Notes under the pieces: model-generated | Databases searched by the model: none | Told to the model about the DNA's origin: nothing | Seen by the model: only the letters and a program-made list of their open reading frames with translations | Translations under genes and position numbers: made by a program | Part shown: positions 26,167 through 35,703 of the stretch, piece by piece | Layout: each line of letters begins with the position of its first letter | How positions within the stretch are numbered: position 1 is the stretch's first letter | Assembly: GCF_029633915.1 (NCBI RefSeq) | Contig: NZ_CP091092.1 | Location: 1,736,001-1,800,000 of the forward strand | From: Methanomicrobium antiquum | Lineage (GTDB): Archaea > Halobacteriota > Methanomicrobia > Methanomicrobiales > Methanomicrobiaceae | Reading direction: 5' to 3' | Length of the DNA stretch: 64,000 nt

Positions 26167-27372
26167 ATGGAAGATTATATCGGAAAGCTAAAGGACGGCA
26201 CAATCAAAATTCACGCCCTTGAAAACGAAATGCCGGTTGAAGAGGCAGTTTCTGTAAGAAGAGCGTTTATAGAAGAAGAGACAGGATGCAAATTTGAGAA
26301 GGTTTCAGGATTTACTATTGATATTGAGCGTGCGGCACGAAAAAACTGTGAGAATATGATTGGTACTGTCCAGATACCTCTTGGGATTGCCGGAAAACTG
26401 AAAGTTAACGGAGAATATGCAGATAGTGAGTATTATATTCCGCTTGCAACTACAGAAGGGGCACTAATTGCATCAATAAACAGGGGTTGCAAGGCAATAA
26501 CAAAAGCAGGCGGCGCTGATGTCAGAATCCAGCGTGACGGAATGACAAGAGCCCCTGTTTTTTCTGCAAGAGATGTGATTCATGCAGGCAATATCATAAA
26601 ATGGATTGATGCAAACACAGAAACCTTAAAAGAGATCGCACAATCCACAACATCGCATGGAAAACTCACAGGAATTACCTGTTTTTTGACAGGAACAAAT
26701 GTATATGTAAGAATTGAATTTTTCACCGGAGATGCAATGGGAATGAATATGGTGACAATTGCATCAGAGAAGATTTCAGAGAAAATTTGTGAGGAGACAG
26801 GCGCTGTTTTAGTTGCTCTTTCCGGGAATATGTGCACTGATAAAAAACCGGCGGCAATTAACCTTATTCTTGGAAGGGGAAAGACAGTCTCGGCAGGTGT
26901 TTTTCTCTCAGACGACATGATAAAAGAGGTCTTTAAAACCGATGCGAAGACATTAATGGAGGTTAACAACCGTAAAAATCTTGTGGGATCTGCCCGTGCA
27001 GGAGCACTTGGTTTCAATGCACACGCGGCAAATGTCATTGCGGCAATTTTCCTTGCATGCGGTCAGGATCCGGCCCATGTTGTTGAAGGTTCAAATACAA
27101 TAACAACCGTTGATCAGATGGAAAAGGGTGTTTATGTATCAGTCACCCTTCCGTCTTTACAGGTAGGAACAGTCGGCGGAGGAACAGGCCTTGATACCCA
27201 GAGAGAATGTTTGTCACTTCTTGGATGTTCGGGCGGAGGTGAGGTTTCCGGGAACAATTCAAGAAAACTGGCTGAAATAATAGCATCAGCCGTTTTGGCA
27301 GGAGAACTTTCTTTAATAGGAGCACTCGGTGCAGGACACCTTGCAAGAGCTCATAAAACGCTTGGCAGGTAA
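26167..27372 (+). CDS. hmgA: Hydroxymethylglutaryl-CoA reductase (class I)
   Basis: A 401-residue NADPH-dependent reductase making mevalonate. Motifs are ENMIGTVQIPLGIAG, TTEGALIAS with catalytic E97, GDAMGMNMVTIASE (D189), NMCTDKKPAAIN with the catalytic Lys, and C-terminal GAGHLARAHK with the catalytic His. There is no membrane anchor, as in other archaeal enzymes. It uses the product of the HMG-CoA synthase operon located 4 kb upstream. Confidence 0.96.
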   Translation: MEDYIGKLKDGTIKIHALENEMPVEEAVSVRRAFIEEETGCKFEKVSGFTIDIERAARKNCENMIGTVQIPLGIAGKLKVNGEYADSEYYIPLATTEGALIASINRGCKAITKAGGADVRIQRDGMTRAPVFSARDVIHAGNIIKWIDANTETLKEIAQSTTSHGKLTGITCFLTGTNVYVRIEFFTGDAMGMNMVTIASEKISEKICEETGAVLVALSGNMCTDKKPAAINLILGRGKTVSAGVFLSDDMIKEVFKTDAKTLMEVNNRKNLVGSARAGALGFNAHAANVIAAIFLACGQDPAHVVEGSNTITTVDQMEKGVYVSVTLPSLQVGTVGGGTGLDTQRECLSLLGCSGGGEVSGNNSRKLAEIIASAVLAGELSLIGALGAGHLARAHKTLGR

Positions 27373-27780
27373 TTACATCAAAAATTTCTTCCAACTCTTC
27401 CAAAAACACTAAAAAATATGCAAAATTAATCTGGTTTTTTCTATGTCAGGTTAATTTTTCTTTAATTTTTATCTAATCTTTTGTTAAATTTTTTTATTGA
27501 AAATATAGAATTTTTTTATCCATCTTTGTTTTTTCATAGCTTTTTTAACTTGCAATTTTACATACACAAATTCAAAAAGTATATATTTAATAATACATAA
27601 TATTAAAATTGTATTACTGGGCGAGTCAAAAACAAAATCGCACAGATAATGCATGTTTGTATAACCAGAAAACAGAACACCAGAGATTAAAAGTCCGATT
27701 GTCCGGAATAATCACCAAATCCGATTACCTAAAAATAAGCACATGATACTAATCTTTCACACAAATTTTTCATAAAGGAT

Positions 27781-27807
27781 GTTCATGAGACAGATGTTTC
27801 ATGAAAC
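27781..27807 (+). repeat. Dispersed CATG element, single-hairpin copy
   Basis: CATGAGAC-agat-GTTTCATG forms an 8-bp stem with one G-T wobble, preceded by GTT. Only hairpin 1 is present. Confidence 0.6.
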
Positions 27808-27865
27808 TTCTCCAATCTGTCACATTTTAGACCGGCAGTTAAAGTTAAACAGGAGTGAATTTCTA

Positions 27866-27932
27866 AAAAACGTTAATGAAACTAAGGTTTCATGCAACAG
27901 TTTCATGTAAATCACAAAGTGATTTTCATGGT
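27866..27932 (+). repeat. Dispersed CATG two-hairpin element with covarying stems
   Basis: Leader AAAACGTT, hairpin 1 ATGAAAC-taag-GTTTCAT, linker GCAACAGTTT, then hairpin 2 CATGTAAATCAC-aaa-GTGATTTTCATG. Compared with the usual AAGTTAC/GTAACTT stem, two base pairs have changed on both sides (AAATCAC/GTGATTT). Confidence 0.85.
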
Positions 27933-28223
27933 AAATAGATAAATCAAACAGGAGTAATCTGCAATTACCGGCGGATAAAAGATTAAAAAAGATTTCTGAA
28001 ACTGTAAAAAAAGAATAAATCCAGAAGAAGACCAGTAAAATATTTTGGATTCGGATGAAATTTTCCACGAAACTGTTTTCCGGATTTTTTTCCCTTTTTC
28101 CTAAATTTTTCTAATATCTCAATTATCTGTTCATCTAATTTTCTTTTCCAATCATTTTATTCTGATTATTGATTCTTGTTACTTTTATTCAGATTATTAC
28201 TATATTTATAATCAATATTATCA

Positions 28224-28256
<33 letters not shown>

Positions 28257-28257
28257 T

Positions 28258-28728
28258 TCAGTCATCCTGCTCAAACCACTTCATCATCAAAATTGCATCT
28301 TCACCGTCTTTGTAGTAATTTCCTATGACAAATACCTGTGAATAATTTCTGTTTAAATAAAAGTTCTGGGCATCAATATTAGACACCCTTACTTCAAGCG
28401 AAACACCATCAACACCCATTACAAGGCACTCATATTCAATTCTCTGAAGTAATTTTGCACCAATACCGCTGTTTCTGCATTCAGGAATTACTGCAAGATT
28501 CATGATATGACCGTAAACACAACTGCCTGTATCCTCAATTCCGGCGGTGACAAAACCTACAATATGCCCGTTTTTTTCTGCAACAAAAAATGTACCCGGA
28601 TAATAAAAAAGTGCATCAACAAAACCGGATTCACCCCATGGATCTTTAAAGACCTGGTTTTCAATTACTGCAATCTCACAGACATCCGCTTTTTTAGCAC
28701 GCCTTATTACAATATCCCCGTCTATCAT
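28258..28728 (-). CDS. rimI: Ribosomal-protein-alanine N-acetyltransferase (RimI/ArdA type)
   Basis: A 156-residue GNAT enzyme that acetylates protein N-termini. It starts MIDGDIVIRRAKKADVCEI, has the FKDPWGESGF motif of RimI, and the acetyl-CoA binding sequence VIPECRNSGIGAKLLQRIE, then LEVRVSNIDAQNFYLNRNY. Archaeal homologues acetylate a broad set of N-termini (Ard1-like). Transcribed alone. Confidence 0.88.
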   Translation of the reverse strand: MIDGDIVIRRAKKADVCEIAVIENQVFKDPWGESGFVDALFYYPGTFFVAEKNGHIVGFVTAGIEDTGSCVYGHIMNLAVIPECRNSGIGAKLLQRIEYECLVMGVDGVSLEVRVSNIDAQNFYLNRNYSQVFVIGNYYKDGEDAILMMKWFEQDD

Positions 28729-29001
28729 CTGACCCCTGAAAATAATACTAAAATATCTGTCTTTTTTTTAGTTGAATATATCGGAAAATACCTGAATTTT
28801 TTAAAAAAAATTAAGAAACTAATTTTAATGCAACAGGTTTTATGAAAATCAGATATGATATTCATAGAACCAAAAAGAACATTTACAAAAGTACACCTGA
28901 ACTTTCATTATCATTGGATCTGAAATTTTGTTTTCGGATACTCATATTATATTCAAGGACAAATAATTACAGCAATCATTCATAAAAGAAGGCATAATAC
29001 T

Positions 29002-30261
29002 ATGGTAAAAATCTTCAGTTTTCCGGCAATTAGGCCAGAGGCAGACAAAGCAGGCGATACTGCATCAGTCCCATACGATGTTGTAAGCACAGAAGAAGCA
29101 CGAGAATGCATAGAAAAAAATCCTTTGAGCTTCATGAAAGTTATACGTTCAGAGGCAACAATGCCCGGCGTTTCACCAAAAGATCCAATTGTCTATGAAA
29201 CAGCCAGGAAAAATTTAGAGAACATGATACAATCCGGGCAGTTAATAAAAGATGATGAGCCCGGAATTTATGTTTACAGAGTAAAAAACGGCGAAAATAT
29301 CTATACAGGATTTGTTGCAAACGTCTCTGTAAAAGACTATGAGGAAAACAAAATAAAACGCCACGAACTAACCCGATATGACAAAGAAGAGGACAGAACA
29401 ACCCACATAGATACAACAAATGCAAACACAGGTCTTGTCGTTTTACTCTACCGCGACCATGACGGAATTTTTCATTATGTTGAATCCTTAATTCAGGAGA
29501 ACTCTCCTGATGGAGTTTCAAAAACAGATACAGGCGTAGTTCATGAAATTTTCAGGATTTCTGATGAAAAGGTAATCGCAAAAATCATATCAATGTTTGA
29601 CAAAGTCGATGCCTTATACATCGCAGACGGTCATCACCGCGCAAAATCATCAGTCAATGTCGCACAAAAAAGGCGCGGGGAAAAAAGAAGCACTGACGAG
29701 TCAGAAAGATTCATGGCTGTAATCTTCGCAGAAAACAGGGTTAAAATTCACGGATACTCCCGCCTCGTAACAGATATCGGAGAGTATTCACAGGAAGCAT
29801 TCTTAGAAGCACTTTCCAAAACCTATACAATAAAACCATATGGTGAAATTGACGAGACAGTATTTCGTATTCCGCCTTTAAAAGAGCCAAAAGAGCCGGT
29901 GCATGTATTCCACATGTACATGGGCAAAAAATGGTATGAGCTTTCAGCGCCGGTAAAAAATCCAGAAGATGTAATAGCATCTCTTGATGTATCTGTTCTT
30001 CAAAAGACCGTTATGGAGGATTTGCTTGGAATAAATGACCCCAGAGGGGATGAGCGTCTTCAGTATCTCGGAGGCTCAAGACCTCTTTCAGACTTAAAAA
30101 TCCGCGTTGACAGCGGTTCGTTTGCAGTCGCTTTTTCCATGCAACCGGTAAAGGTCGAAACTGTCTTAAAGATTGCAGATATCGGAGAAATTATGCCTCC
30201 TAAATCAACATGGTTTGAGCCTAAAGTCCTCTCAGGACTTACAATTCATACTCTGGACTAA
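29002..30261 (+). CDS. DUF1015 family protein
   Basis: A 419-residue cytosolic protein of the conserved DUF1015 family (sometimes annotated in connection with serine metabolism; function unproved). Hallmarks are the start FSFPAIRPEADKAGDTASVP, YDVVSTEEAR, KRHELTRYDKEEDRTTHID, ADGHHRAKSS (the most conserved motif, about residue 210) and GGSRPLSDLK-IRVDSG near the C-terminus. The family often looks enzyme-like because of its conserved His/Asp-rich motifs. Monocistronic. Confidence 0.85.
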   Translation: MVKIFSFPAIRPEADKAGDTASVPYDVVSTEEARECIEKNPLSFMKVIRSEATMPGVSPKDPIVYETARKNLENMIQSGQLIKDDEPGIYVYRVKNGENIYTGFVANVSVKDYEENKIKRHELTRYDKEEDRTTHIDTTNANTGLVVLLYRDHDGIFHYVESLIQENSPDGVSKTDTGVVHEIFRISDEKVIAKIISMFDKVDALYIADGHHRAKSSVNVAQKRRGEKRSTDESERFMAVIFAENRVKIHGYSRLVTDIGEYSQEAFLEALSKTYTIKPYGEIDETVFRIPPLKEPKEPVHVFHMYMGKKWYELSAPVKNPEDVIASLDVSVLQKTVMEDLLGINDPRGDERLQYLGGSRPLSDLKIRVDSGSFAVAFSMQPVKVETVLKIADIGEIMPPKSTWFEPKVLSGLTIHTLD

Positions 30262-30477
30262 ACCGGAAATAAAAACCTGCAAAAAATAATCTCTATTTTT
30301 TTAATCAATGTTTGAATAAAATTCTTTAAAATGTCTCTTTAAGAGATATTTTTTACTTTCATTTCAAATTAGCAACAGTTATAATTAATTCATCAGATAT
30401 TATTCAAATATTAACTCCTGATTCCAAAATATCCACTGATTCCAAAGTTGATATACTGCAGTTTTACGGAAAGTGAT

Positions 30478-31137
30478 TTGAAAGTGAATAACCCGATTAA
30501 AAAAATTCCTCTGAAAAAAATATTCATCATCTCTGCTCTTATCTTAGTCTTTTGCCTTACAGGAGCATGTGTTGAAGAAAATGGCGCAGGAATGCAATTA
30601 AATGGCCAGTCAAAAGAAAACTTATTAGGCGATGCTGGATTTAAAAGCAGTTCCTCCGCGCAGGAAGACAGTGTTTCTTTTGAAGATACATACGATTACT
30701 TTAAGCTCTCTGCAGACACTGAAAAAAACCAAAGTCAGGATACCATATATTATCTGAATAACGGAAATTTACCTGTCAGAGTTTTTCAGATAAAGGGAAT
30801 TGGAATAAATAGTGAAGGAAAAGCCGACACCTGGATCTATGGAATCAGGTACGGGAATAATGAATCACTGATTTATCAGGAGAAAAGCTGGTGGAGAGAG
30901 GCAAACTGGCCCGGATTTTTACCTGACGAAGAGATATATTTTGAAAGACTAATTACGCCTTCAGAGATAATCGCAAAAAACAAGGAAAAAATACAGCCTC
31001 TTTTTGAAAAGTCTGAGACAAACACAGTTACAATCGTTCTGAGAAATGGCAGATATTATATTACACCTGAAAATTCGGAGGATATAAGAGGAGTTGTATT
31101 TGGTTCATATTCAGGAGAAGTGATTGAAAATCCATGA
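30478..31137 (+). CDS. Lipoprotein, first gene of a pilin-like operon
   Basis: A protein of about 219 residues with a basic N-terminus and hydrophobic signal (IFIISALILVFCLTGAC). It ends in a lipobox-like LTGAC, so it is probably anchored outside the membrane. The rest is soluble, with aromatic-rich stretches (SWWREANWPGFLPDEE). The start is set at TTG 30478, preceded by GGAAAGTGAT; GTG 30484 is an alternative. Its stop overlaps the next gene by four bases, placing it in the same transcript as five pilin-like proteins. Family not recognised. Confidence 0.7.
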   Translation: MKVNNPIKKIPLKKIFIISALILVFCLTGACVEENGAGMQLNGQSKENLLGDAGFKSSSSAQEDSVSFEDTYDYFKLSADTEKNQSQDTIYYLNNGNLPVRVFQIKGIGINSEGKADTWIYGIRYGNNESLIYQEKSWWREANWPGFLPDEEIYFERLITPSEIIAKNKEKIQPLFEKSETNTVTIVLRNGRYYITPENSEDIRGVVFGSYSGEVIENP

Positions 31138-32219
31138 AAACAGACGACTCAGCAATACTCTCAGTCGATTTTCTCGCAGGATTTACGATATTTCTGGTTG
31201 CCCTTATATTTGTCATAAATATGATGCCGGGTCTCTTAATCGGCGTTCACAGTTCAGGTGTTGACTATAATGCCGTTGCATACAGAACATCGGTCATTTT
31301 GGCAGAAGATCCAGGCTCGCCTGTAAGTCCTTCATGGGAACTTTTTGATGAAGCACACAAAGATGAAATCCAAAGGCTTGGCCTCTCTGTATCATCAGAT
31401 ACGCCAAACATACTCTCTACAGAAAAAATAAGAAAATTTTTCAATATTTTTGATTCCAGACAAACTGATGATTTCAAATTTTCAATGCAGGATTACAGGG
31501 ACATGGCAATTTTTGGCGATATCCCATATTCTTTTAACATCTCATTAAAAGAAGTTTCAAAACCTGCCCTTTATACTGGAGAACCTGTCCCAAAAAGCGA
31601 ATATGGATATATGAAACGACTGGTAAAAGTCAAGCACTACAGCAGTGCTGATTTATCAGGCGGTGATTTAAACAAAACCGGGGTAAATCTGCCCTCTGTT
31701 GAACAACCACATAATTATGACTGTGGAATTTCATTTACAATGAAATACAGTGAACTCTTTGACAAAACCATATCACCGGCATACAGAATCGATCCAAAAA
31801 ACGAACCCTTAATGTTTAAAATTACTGACTTCAGTCAAAGTCTCAACTCTACAGATGTGAAATATGTAACTCTTGATAAAGTCAGATTCGTAAAAGACGG
31901 CGTTGAAATCTCTATGCCATACGAAACAATTGACAATAAAACTTATTTTTTCACAATCGATGGCGTGCAGTACAATATGACACCTTCTCCGCCGGTTGAC
32001 ATGAGTGATAAATCAGAGATCGAATTTGAGCTTATGCCAACTCTTATGTTTTCATCAGAAATTACATCAACGCTTGCACTTCAGTTCAATTTTTCATATG
32101 AATTTGAGACAAACTCCAGCAATTATCCTATTGAGGGAGAAATTCTCTACAGCTACAATTCTCCGCATATAACAGATCCTTACCTTACCGACGCTGTAAT
32201 GGAGGTCTGTATATGGTAA
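31134..32219 (+). CDS. Archaeal pilin-like secreted protein (DUF7287-like)
   Basis: A 361-residue protein with an N-terminal type IV pilin-like segment: the charged DDSAILS precedes VDFLAGFTIFLVALIFVIN and then MMPGLLIG. A long extracellular beta-rich domain follows with no other TM. It matches the pattern of the archaeal families grouped as DUF7287 (RGQ-LDF-hydrophobic), recognised by layout only. It is the second gene of a six-gene overlapping operon and the largest of the surface proteins. Confidence 0.7.
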   Translation: MKTDDSAILSVDFLAGFTIFLVALIFVINMMPGLLIGVHSSGVDYNAVAYRTSVILAEDPGSPVSPSWELFDEAHKDEIQRLGLSVSSDTPNILSTEKIRKFFNIFDSRQTDDFKFSMQDYRDMAIFGDIPYSFNISLKEVSKPALYTGEPVPKSEYGYMKRLVKVKHYSSADLSGGDLNKTGVNLPSVEQPHNYDCGISFTMKYSELFDKTISPAYRIDPKNEPLMFKITDFSQSLNSTDVKYVTLDKVRFVKDGVEISMPYETIDNKTYFFTIDGVQYNMTPSPPVDMSDKSEIEFELMPTLMFSSEITSTLALQFNFSYEFETNSSNYPIEGEILYSYNSPHITDPYLTDAVMEVCIW

Positions 32220-32764
32220 TAAAAAAGCTTTCAGACTCAGGACAGCTTTTTACAATCGAAGGTCTGACTGCGGCAATAATTATGCTTGTATCGGCATACA
32301 TAGTTCTTGGTTCAGGGATGATTCTTACTCCCGGAGATGTCCATATCTCAGACATGCAGTTAAAACAGCTTGGAAATGATGCCCTTTTGATGATGGATAC
32401 AAAAGACACATATAACGGCGTAGTTCCCCTTGCATCAATTATTCAAAACGCAAGTCCCGGCATGGGTTCTGTTAAAAATCAGCAGGCCGAATCAGAGTTT
32501 AAAACACAGTTTGAAAATTATCTTTCCATGAATACAGGATCAGCTTTTTTGGTTGATTCATTAAAATTCAACTCAACAATCTATTATATGGACGGTGATT
32601 CTCTGACACAAATACCTTTTGCGGAAAGTGAGAATGAATACGGTGAAAAGGAAGGAGACAATCCGGGAAGGAGTCCTGCAATTCGCTGTGGGAGATATGT
32701 TGGTACAGAATGGATGAGCAGTGATACGATTGTAAGACTAGAGGTTTTGATATGGAGAGATTAA
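32213..32764 (+). CDS. Pilin-like protein (DUF7288-like)
   Basis: A 183-residue protein with start MVIKKLSDSGQLFTIEGLTA followed by the hydrophobic AIIMLVSAYIVLGSGM. The G-Q-x-F-T-I-E pattern resembles a class III prepilin cleavage region (small residue then polar/aromatic and E5-like Glu). The external domain is soluble. It overlaps neighbours by 7 and 13 bases. Likely a minor pilin or an adaptor of an extracellular filament or complex. Confidence 0.7.
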   Translation: MVIKKLSDSGQLFTIEGLTAAIIMLVSAYIVLGSGMILTPGDVHISDMQLKQLGNDALLMMDTKDTYNGVVPLASIIQNASPGMGSVKNQQAESEFKTQFENYLSMNTGSAFLVDSLKFNSTIYYMDGDSLTQIPFAESENEYGEKEGDNPGRSPAIRCGRYVGTEWMSSDTIVRLEVLIWRD

Positions 32765-33147
32765 ACGATGACGCCCAGTGGATTGTTCTTATGGGATTTA
32801 TAATAAGCACCGGGATTTTTTTCCTTGCAATTATTCTAAACCAGTCTGTACTTGTCGGGCAGACCACATCAGAAGGAGTTCTTGAATTTCCAAAATCAGA
32901 GATTATGGATATAAGATCTGAAATAATAGATATTGCGGCATCATCCGATCCGCAATTCCTAAAAGAAAGAAAGCAAAAAACAATCTCTGTTCTTGCTATG
33001 GAACGTGAAAATGCGGTTTTAAGTTCTTCAATCCCGCAAAATACGACATTTAGAGATGGTTTTTATAACTACACCAGAATTGAAATTCATTACAATAACG
33101 GGGTGACATCATATGACGAAGAATACCTTCTCGCTGAAAAGAACTAA
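32752..33147 (+). CDS. Membrane-anchored pilin-like protein (DUF7261-like)
   Basis: A 131-residue protein with N-terminal NDDAQWIVLMGFIISTGIFFLA as signal/TM and an extracellular helical part (KSEIMDIRSEIIDIAASSD). The short polar N-terminus ending in DDAQ matches archaeal pseudopilins. It overlaps the next gene by 35 bases in another frame. Confidence 0.68.
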   Translation: MERLNDDAQWIVLMGFIISTGIFFLAIILNQSVLVGQTTSEGVLEFPKSEIMDIRSEIIDIAASSDPQFLKERKQKTISVLAMERENAVLSSSIPQNTTFRDGFYNYTRIEIHYNNGVTSYDEEYLLAEKN

Positions 33148-33571
33148 TGATGAGGCTGTAAGCACAATAATTGAATATATAAACATAACAGCAGTTCTTC
33201 TGGTAATGCTTGTAATTGTGATGATTGTCACAAACGCTGTCTTAATTGAAGGGCCGGCAGACACTCTCAAATACCATTCTTTTGTGGATATTGGAAACGG
33301 AGTCAGCGCAAGGATTGTAGATATTTATGTTATTGCACCACAGACCGGCTCAATTACAACAGAGTTTGATTTGCCGGATGATGTTGCAGAAAAGGAGTAT
33401 ATGATTAAAATGGATCCATATCTGACAGGTGCATCGCAGACAATTATTGTATCTGACGGAAACATTAAAAGCAGAATCGCAATCGGAGGGATAGGTGCTA
33501 CAAGAGGAGTCACAGGAAATACATCCGGGTCCGGCATCAACCGGATTACTTATAATTCCGGAGGTGTATGA
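33113..33571 (+). CDS. Pilin-like protein (DUF7266-like)
   Basis: A 152-residue protein with the start KRTNDEAVSTIIEYINITAV and a hydrophobic helix LLVMLVIVMIVTNAVLI, then a beta-rich extracellular domain (GVSARIVDIYVIAPQTG). The D-E-A-V-S-T pattern just before the hydrophobic segment is typical of archaeal pilin-like families. Glycine/threonine-rich at the C-terminus (GATRGVTGNTSGSG). Confidence 0.7.
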   Translation: MTKNTFSLKRTNDEAVSTIIEYINITAVLLVMLVIVMIVTNAVLIEGPADTLKYHSFVDIGNGVSARIVDIYVIAPQTGSITTEFDLPDDVAEKEYMIKMDPYLTGASQTIIVSDGNIKSRIAIGGIGATRGVTGNTSGSGINRITYNSGGV

Positions 33572-34392
33572 TGAAAAAATACAAAAGTCTTTCAGATAAC
33601 GAAGAGTCAGGAGTTTCAGAGGCGATTGGATTTATTATTATGTTTTCAATTGTTCTGACAGGAATTGCAATGGTTACACTTTATGCATATCCGGTTCTTT
33701 TACAATCGCAGATAAATTCTGATGAGAGGACGATGGAGCAGACCATGATCTCTTTGCAGAATGAAATGAAGCTCTTAACATACAGCAATGTTCCATACAG
33801 GGATATCGCAGTAAGAGTTGCAGGCGGAACTTTGGATGCTAAAGACTCCACAAAATCAACAGATGAATTCATATTGAGTTATCCTAATGCAGGTTTGAGC
33901 GCAACTGAAAGCAAATCGCTAAAACCCGGCGAAATCCGTTTCACATCAAAAGAAGGGACAGCAGTATACACAATTGAAAACGGAGCATTATTATCGCGTG
34001 AAAAATTTCAGCCAGGTTCTTCAATGATTGCCAGACCCAGATGGTATTTTGATGATTCTACACAAACTCTGGTCATTCTCTTAACAAAAATATCTGCAGA
34101 CAAAGATTATTATCTCTCAAACATAGGCAATATTCAGATGAGCATGCTTAATGCGCCACAAACTGTTGATATAAACTATGTAGCACTAGGTCATCCTACC
34201 CAGGATGTAACACTTACATATACGCCGGACACGGATAATGATCTAAGCACTGCATGGAAAAATTACCTCACGGGAGATTCTTTTTCAGGAAACAGAAAAT
34301 TTGAAAAGACTGCTACTGTCAACGAATACAAATTTTCCGGTGTTTCAAGGATTGTGATAAAAGAGTACACAATAAAAATTGAAGATCTCTGA
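33568..34392 (+). CDS. Pilin-like protein (DUF7289-like)
   Basis: A 274-residue protein starting SDNEESGVSEAIGFIIMFS, the G-V-S-E-x-I-G-F pattern seen in archaeal pilin-like DUF7289 proteins, followed by a TM helix and an extracellular domain. It is the last gene of the six-gene overlapping operon; ATGA coupling to the preceding gene. No ATPase or prepilin peptidase gene is nearby, so assembly would rely on genes elsewhere. Confidence 0.72.
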   Translation: MMKKYKSLSDNEESGVSEAIGFIIMFSIVLTGIAMVTLYAYPVLLQSQINSDERTMEQTMISLQNEMKLLTYSNVPYRDIAVRVAGGTLDAKDSTKSTDEFILSYPNAGLSATESKSLKPGEIRFTSKEGTAVYTIENGALLSREKFQPGSSMIARPRWYFDDSTQTLVILLTKISADKDYYLSNIGNIQMSMLNAPQTVDINYVALGHPTQDVTLTYTPDTDNDLSTAWKNYLTGDSFSGNRKFEKTATVNEYKFSGVSRIVIKEYTIKIEDL

Positions 34393-34527
34393 AGTTTTTA
34401 AAGAACTTCTTTTAAAATTCAGTTTTAAATCCTTTTTTTCAATTCAGTGTTTCTATTCAGTATTACAATAAAAGTCAGTTATACAGTCAATTCAATTTTT
34501 CTAATAAAAAATAGAGTATGGTAAATA

Positions 34528-34860
34528 TCAGAGATAATTGTTTTTCCTAAGCCACTCAACCTGAGGCTTAGTGTACCTGTAAATGATATCACACTTTTCG
34601 TCCTGGAAATCCCACGGAACAACAATTAAAATGTCGCCTTCGCGAATCCAGACACGCTTTTTGATTTTCCCTTTAATACGTCCTACACGGGTTATGCCGT
34701 CAATGCACCTTACCCGGATGTGGTTTGCACCAAGCATTAAATCTGCGGTTGCAAACTGTTCATGATTTCTCTTATTAGGAAGACGCACACGTACAATTAC
34801 GTCCTCACCATTACCGGGTCCGGTTTTTTTCTTATAATCTGCCAGATATTCCAACTCCAA
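34528..34860 (-). CDS. eif1A: Translation initiation factor aIF1A
   Basis: A 110-residue S1/OB-fold factor that binds the ribosomal A site and helps select the start codon. Conserved blocks are VRVRLPNKRNHEQFATADL, MLGANHIRVRCIDGITRVGR and IPGKIKKRVWIREGD-type IKGKIKKRVWIREGDILIVV. The N-terminus is uncertain: the frame opens with TTG at 34858-34860 without a clear ribosome binding site, so a short-leader mRNA is possible. Confidence 0.93.
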   Translation of the reverse strand: MELEYLADYKKKTGPGNGEDVIVRVRLPNKRNHEQFATADLMLGANHIRVRCIDGITRVGRIKGKIKKRVWIREGDILIVVPWDFQDEKCDIIYRYTKPQVEWLRKNNYL

Positions 34861-34970
34861 TTGTATACATATTAGTGTTAATGAAATATATCAATTCTTA
34901 TTGAGATATATTTATTTTCGTCATAATTTTTATTTTTCGATTTAATTATTAGTTTTTTCAATTCCTTTAT

Positions 34971-35064
34971 CATGAAAGTCTAAAATCCAGGAAGAGTTCT
35001 CAGGATTTGTTATTATATTTTTGTGTATGATGCCAGACGGCATCATGTGAATTTCATGTGAAAA
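34971..35064 (+). repeat. Long-form CATG element, half copy with strong hairpin
   Basis: ATGAAAGTCTAAAATCC matches the left part of the long element at 46117-46132 exactly. It contains ATGATGCC-agac-GGCATCAT (8-bp stem), which occupies the position of TGATGA...TCATCA in the two long copies, and ends TTTCATGTGAAAA. The conserved hairpin position with different sequence supports a structural role. Confidence 0.65.
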
Positions 35065-35152
35065 TTTTTAAAAACAGACAAATTATACTGATACCTGACT
35101 TTGCCAGTGCAAAATAATAAGTGTGTTCTTAGTTAAGTTTGAATCGACAAAA

Positions 35153-35545
35153 ATGCAGACAAAACTAAGAACCTATGAAATTGTGCCGAATGAAAATATA
35201 TCCTTTCCTATTGGTACCATATCAGCAGTTGATAGATTATACAACATCCTGAATTTCTCTGATATTATTGGAAAACATAAGCGCAATGGAATTGACATCA
35301 ATAAATTAGTCAAAGCACTTGTTAGCTACAAGCTGAGTGAGAACTTCAGTATTAAAAAAGCTCATGAATGGATTAACAGGGACGAAGTTCTTGAAATATT
35401 AGATCTGGAATCATTTAGTGAAAGAACCCTTTACAGAGTACTTGAAGCAATTGGCGATAACAGGTTGAATCAAAAAAAATTAATTGAATTCAAAAAATTT
35501 AATTTGAGTTCTTTTGCACTAAACAGGGCTTTTCAGGGTTTTTGA
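35153..35545 (+). pseudogene. Transposase fragment, IS1634-like N-terminus
   Basis: About 130 residues matching the N-terminus of methanogen IS1634/IS4-type transposases: MQTKLRTYEIVPNENISFPI, RLYNILNFSDIIGKHKRNG and SERTLYRVLEAIGDNR. Full-length proteins of this type are about 500 residues with a DDE catalytic core, which is absent. Recombination or decay after residue about 112 replaced it with unrelated sequence. No terminal inverted repeats were found; the octamer GCCAGTGC occurs at both sides (about 35103 and 35576) in direct orientation. The element is dead. Confidence 0.75.
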
Positions 35546-35670
35546 AAGCCTTATAGCAAAAACAAGGTGCTTCTGCCAGTGCTTATATAAACACCTTTTT
35601 CAAAGGGTTATTTTCAAAGGGTTTTGAGGAGGTTTCTAGAATTTGCATTGAAACGGCGCATAATATTATG

Positions 35671-35698
35671 TTTCATGAAATTATCTGGTTCATGAAAT
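35671..35698 (-). repeat. Dispersed CATG element, degenerate copy
   Basis: TTTCATGAAA and TTCATGAAAT flank TTATCTGG. It abuts the stop codon of the DUF5320 gene, as other copies do for their genes. Confidence 0.5.
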
Positions 35699-35703
35699 AT
35701 ATT

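Noticed and set aside
27820-28068. Minus-strand reading frame of 82 codons in the gap after hmgA
   Set aside because: It crosses a CATG element copy, has no ribosome site and no recognisable domain; treated as chance.
35103-35583. Terminal repeats of the transposase fragment
   Set aside because: The shared octamer GCCAGTGC is in direct orientation and short; it is not a terminal inverted repeat.
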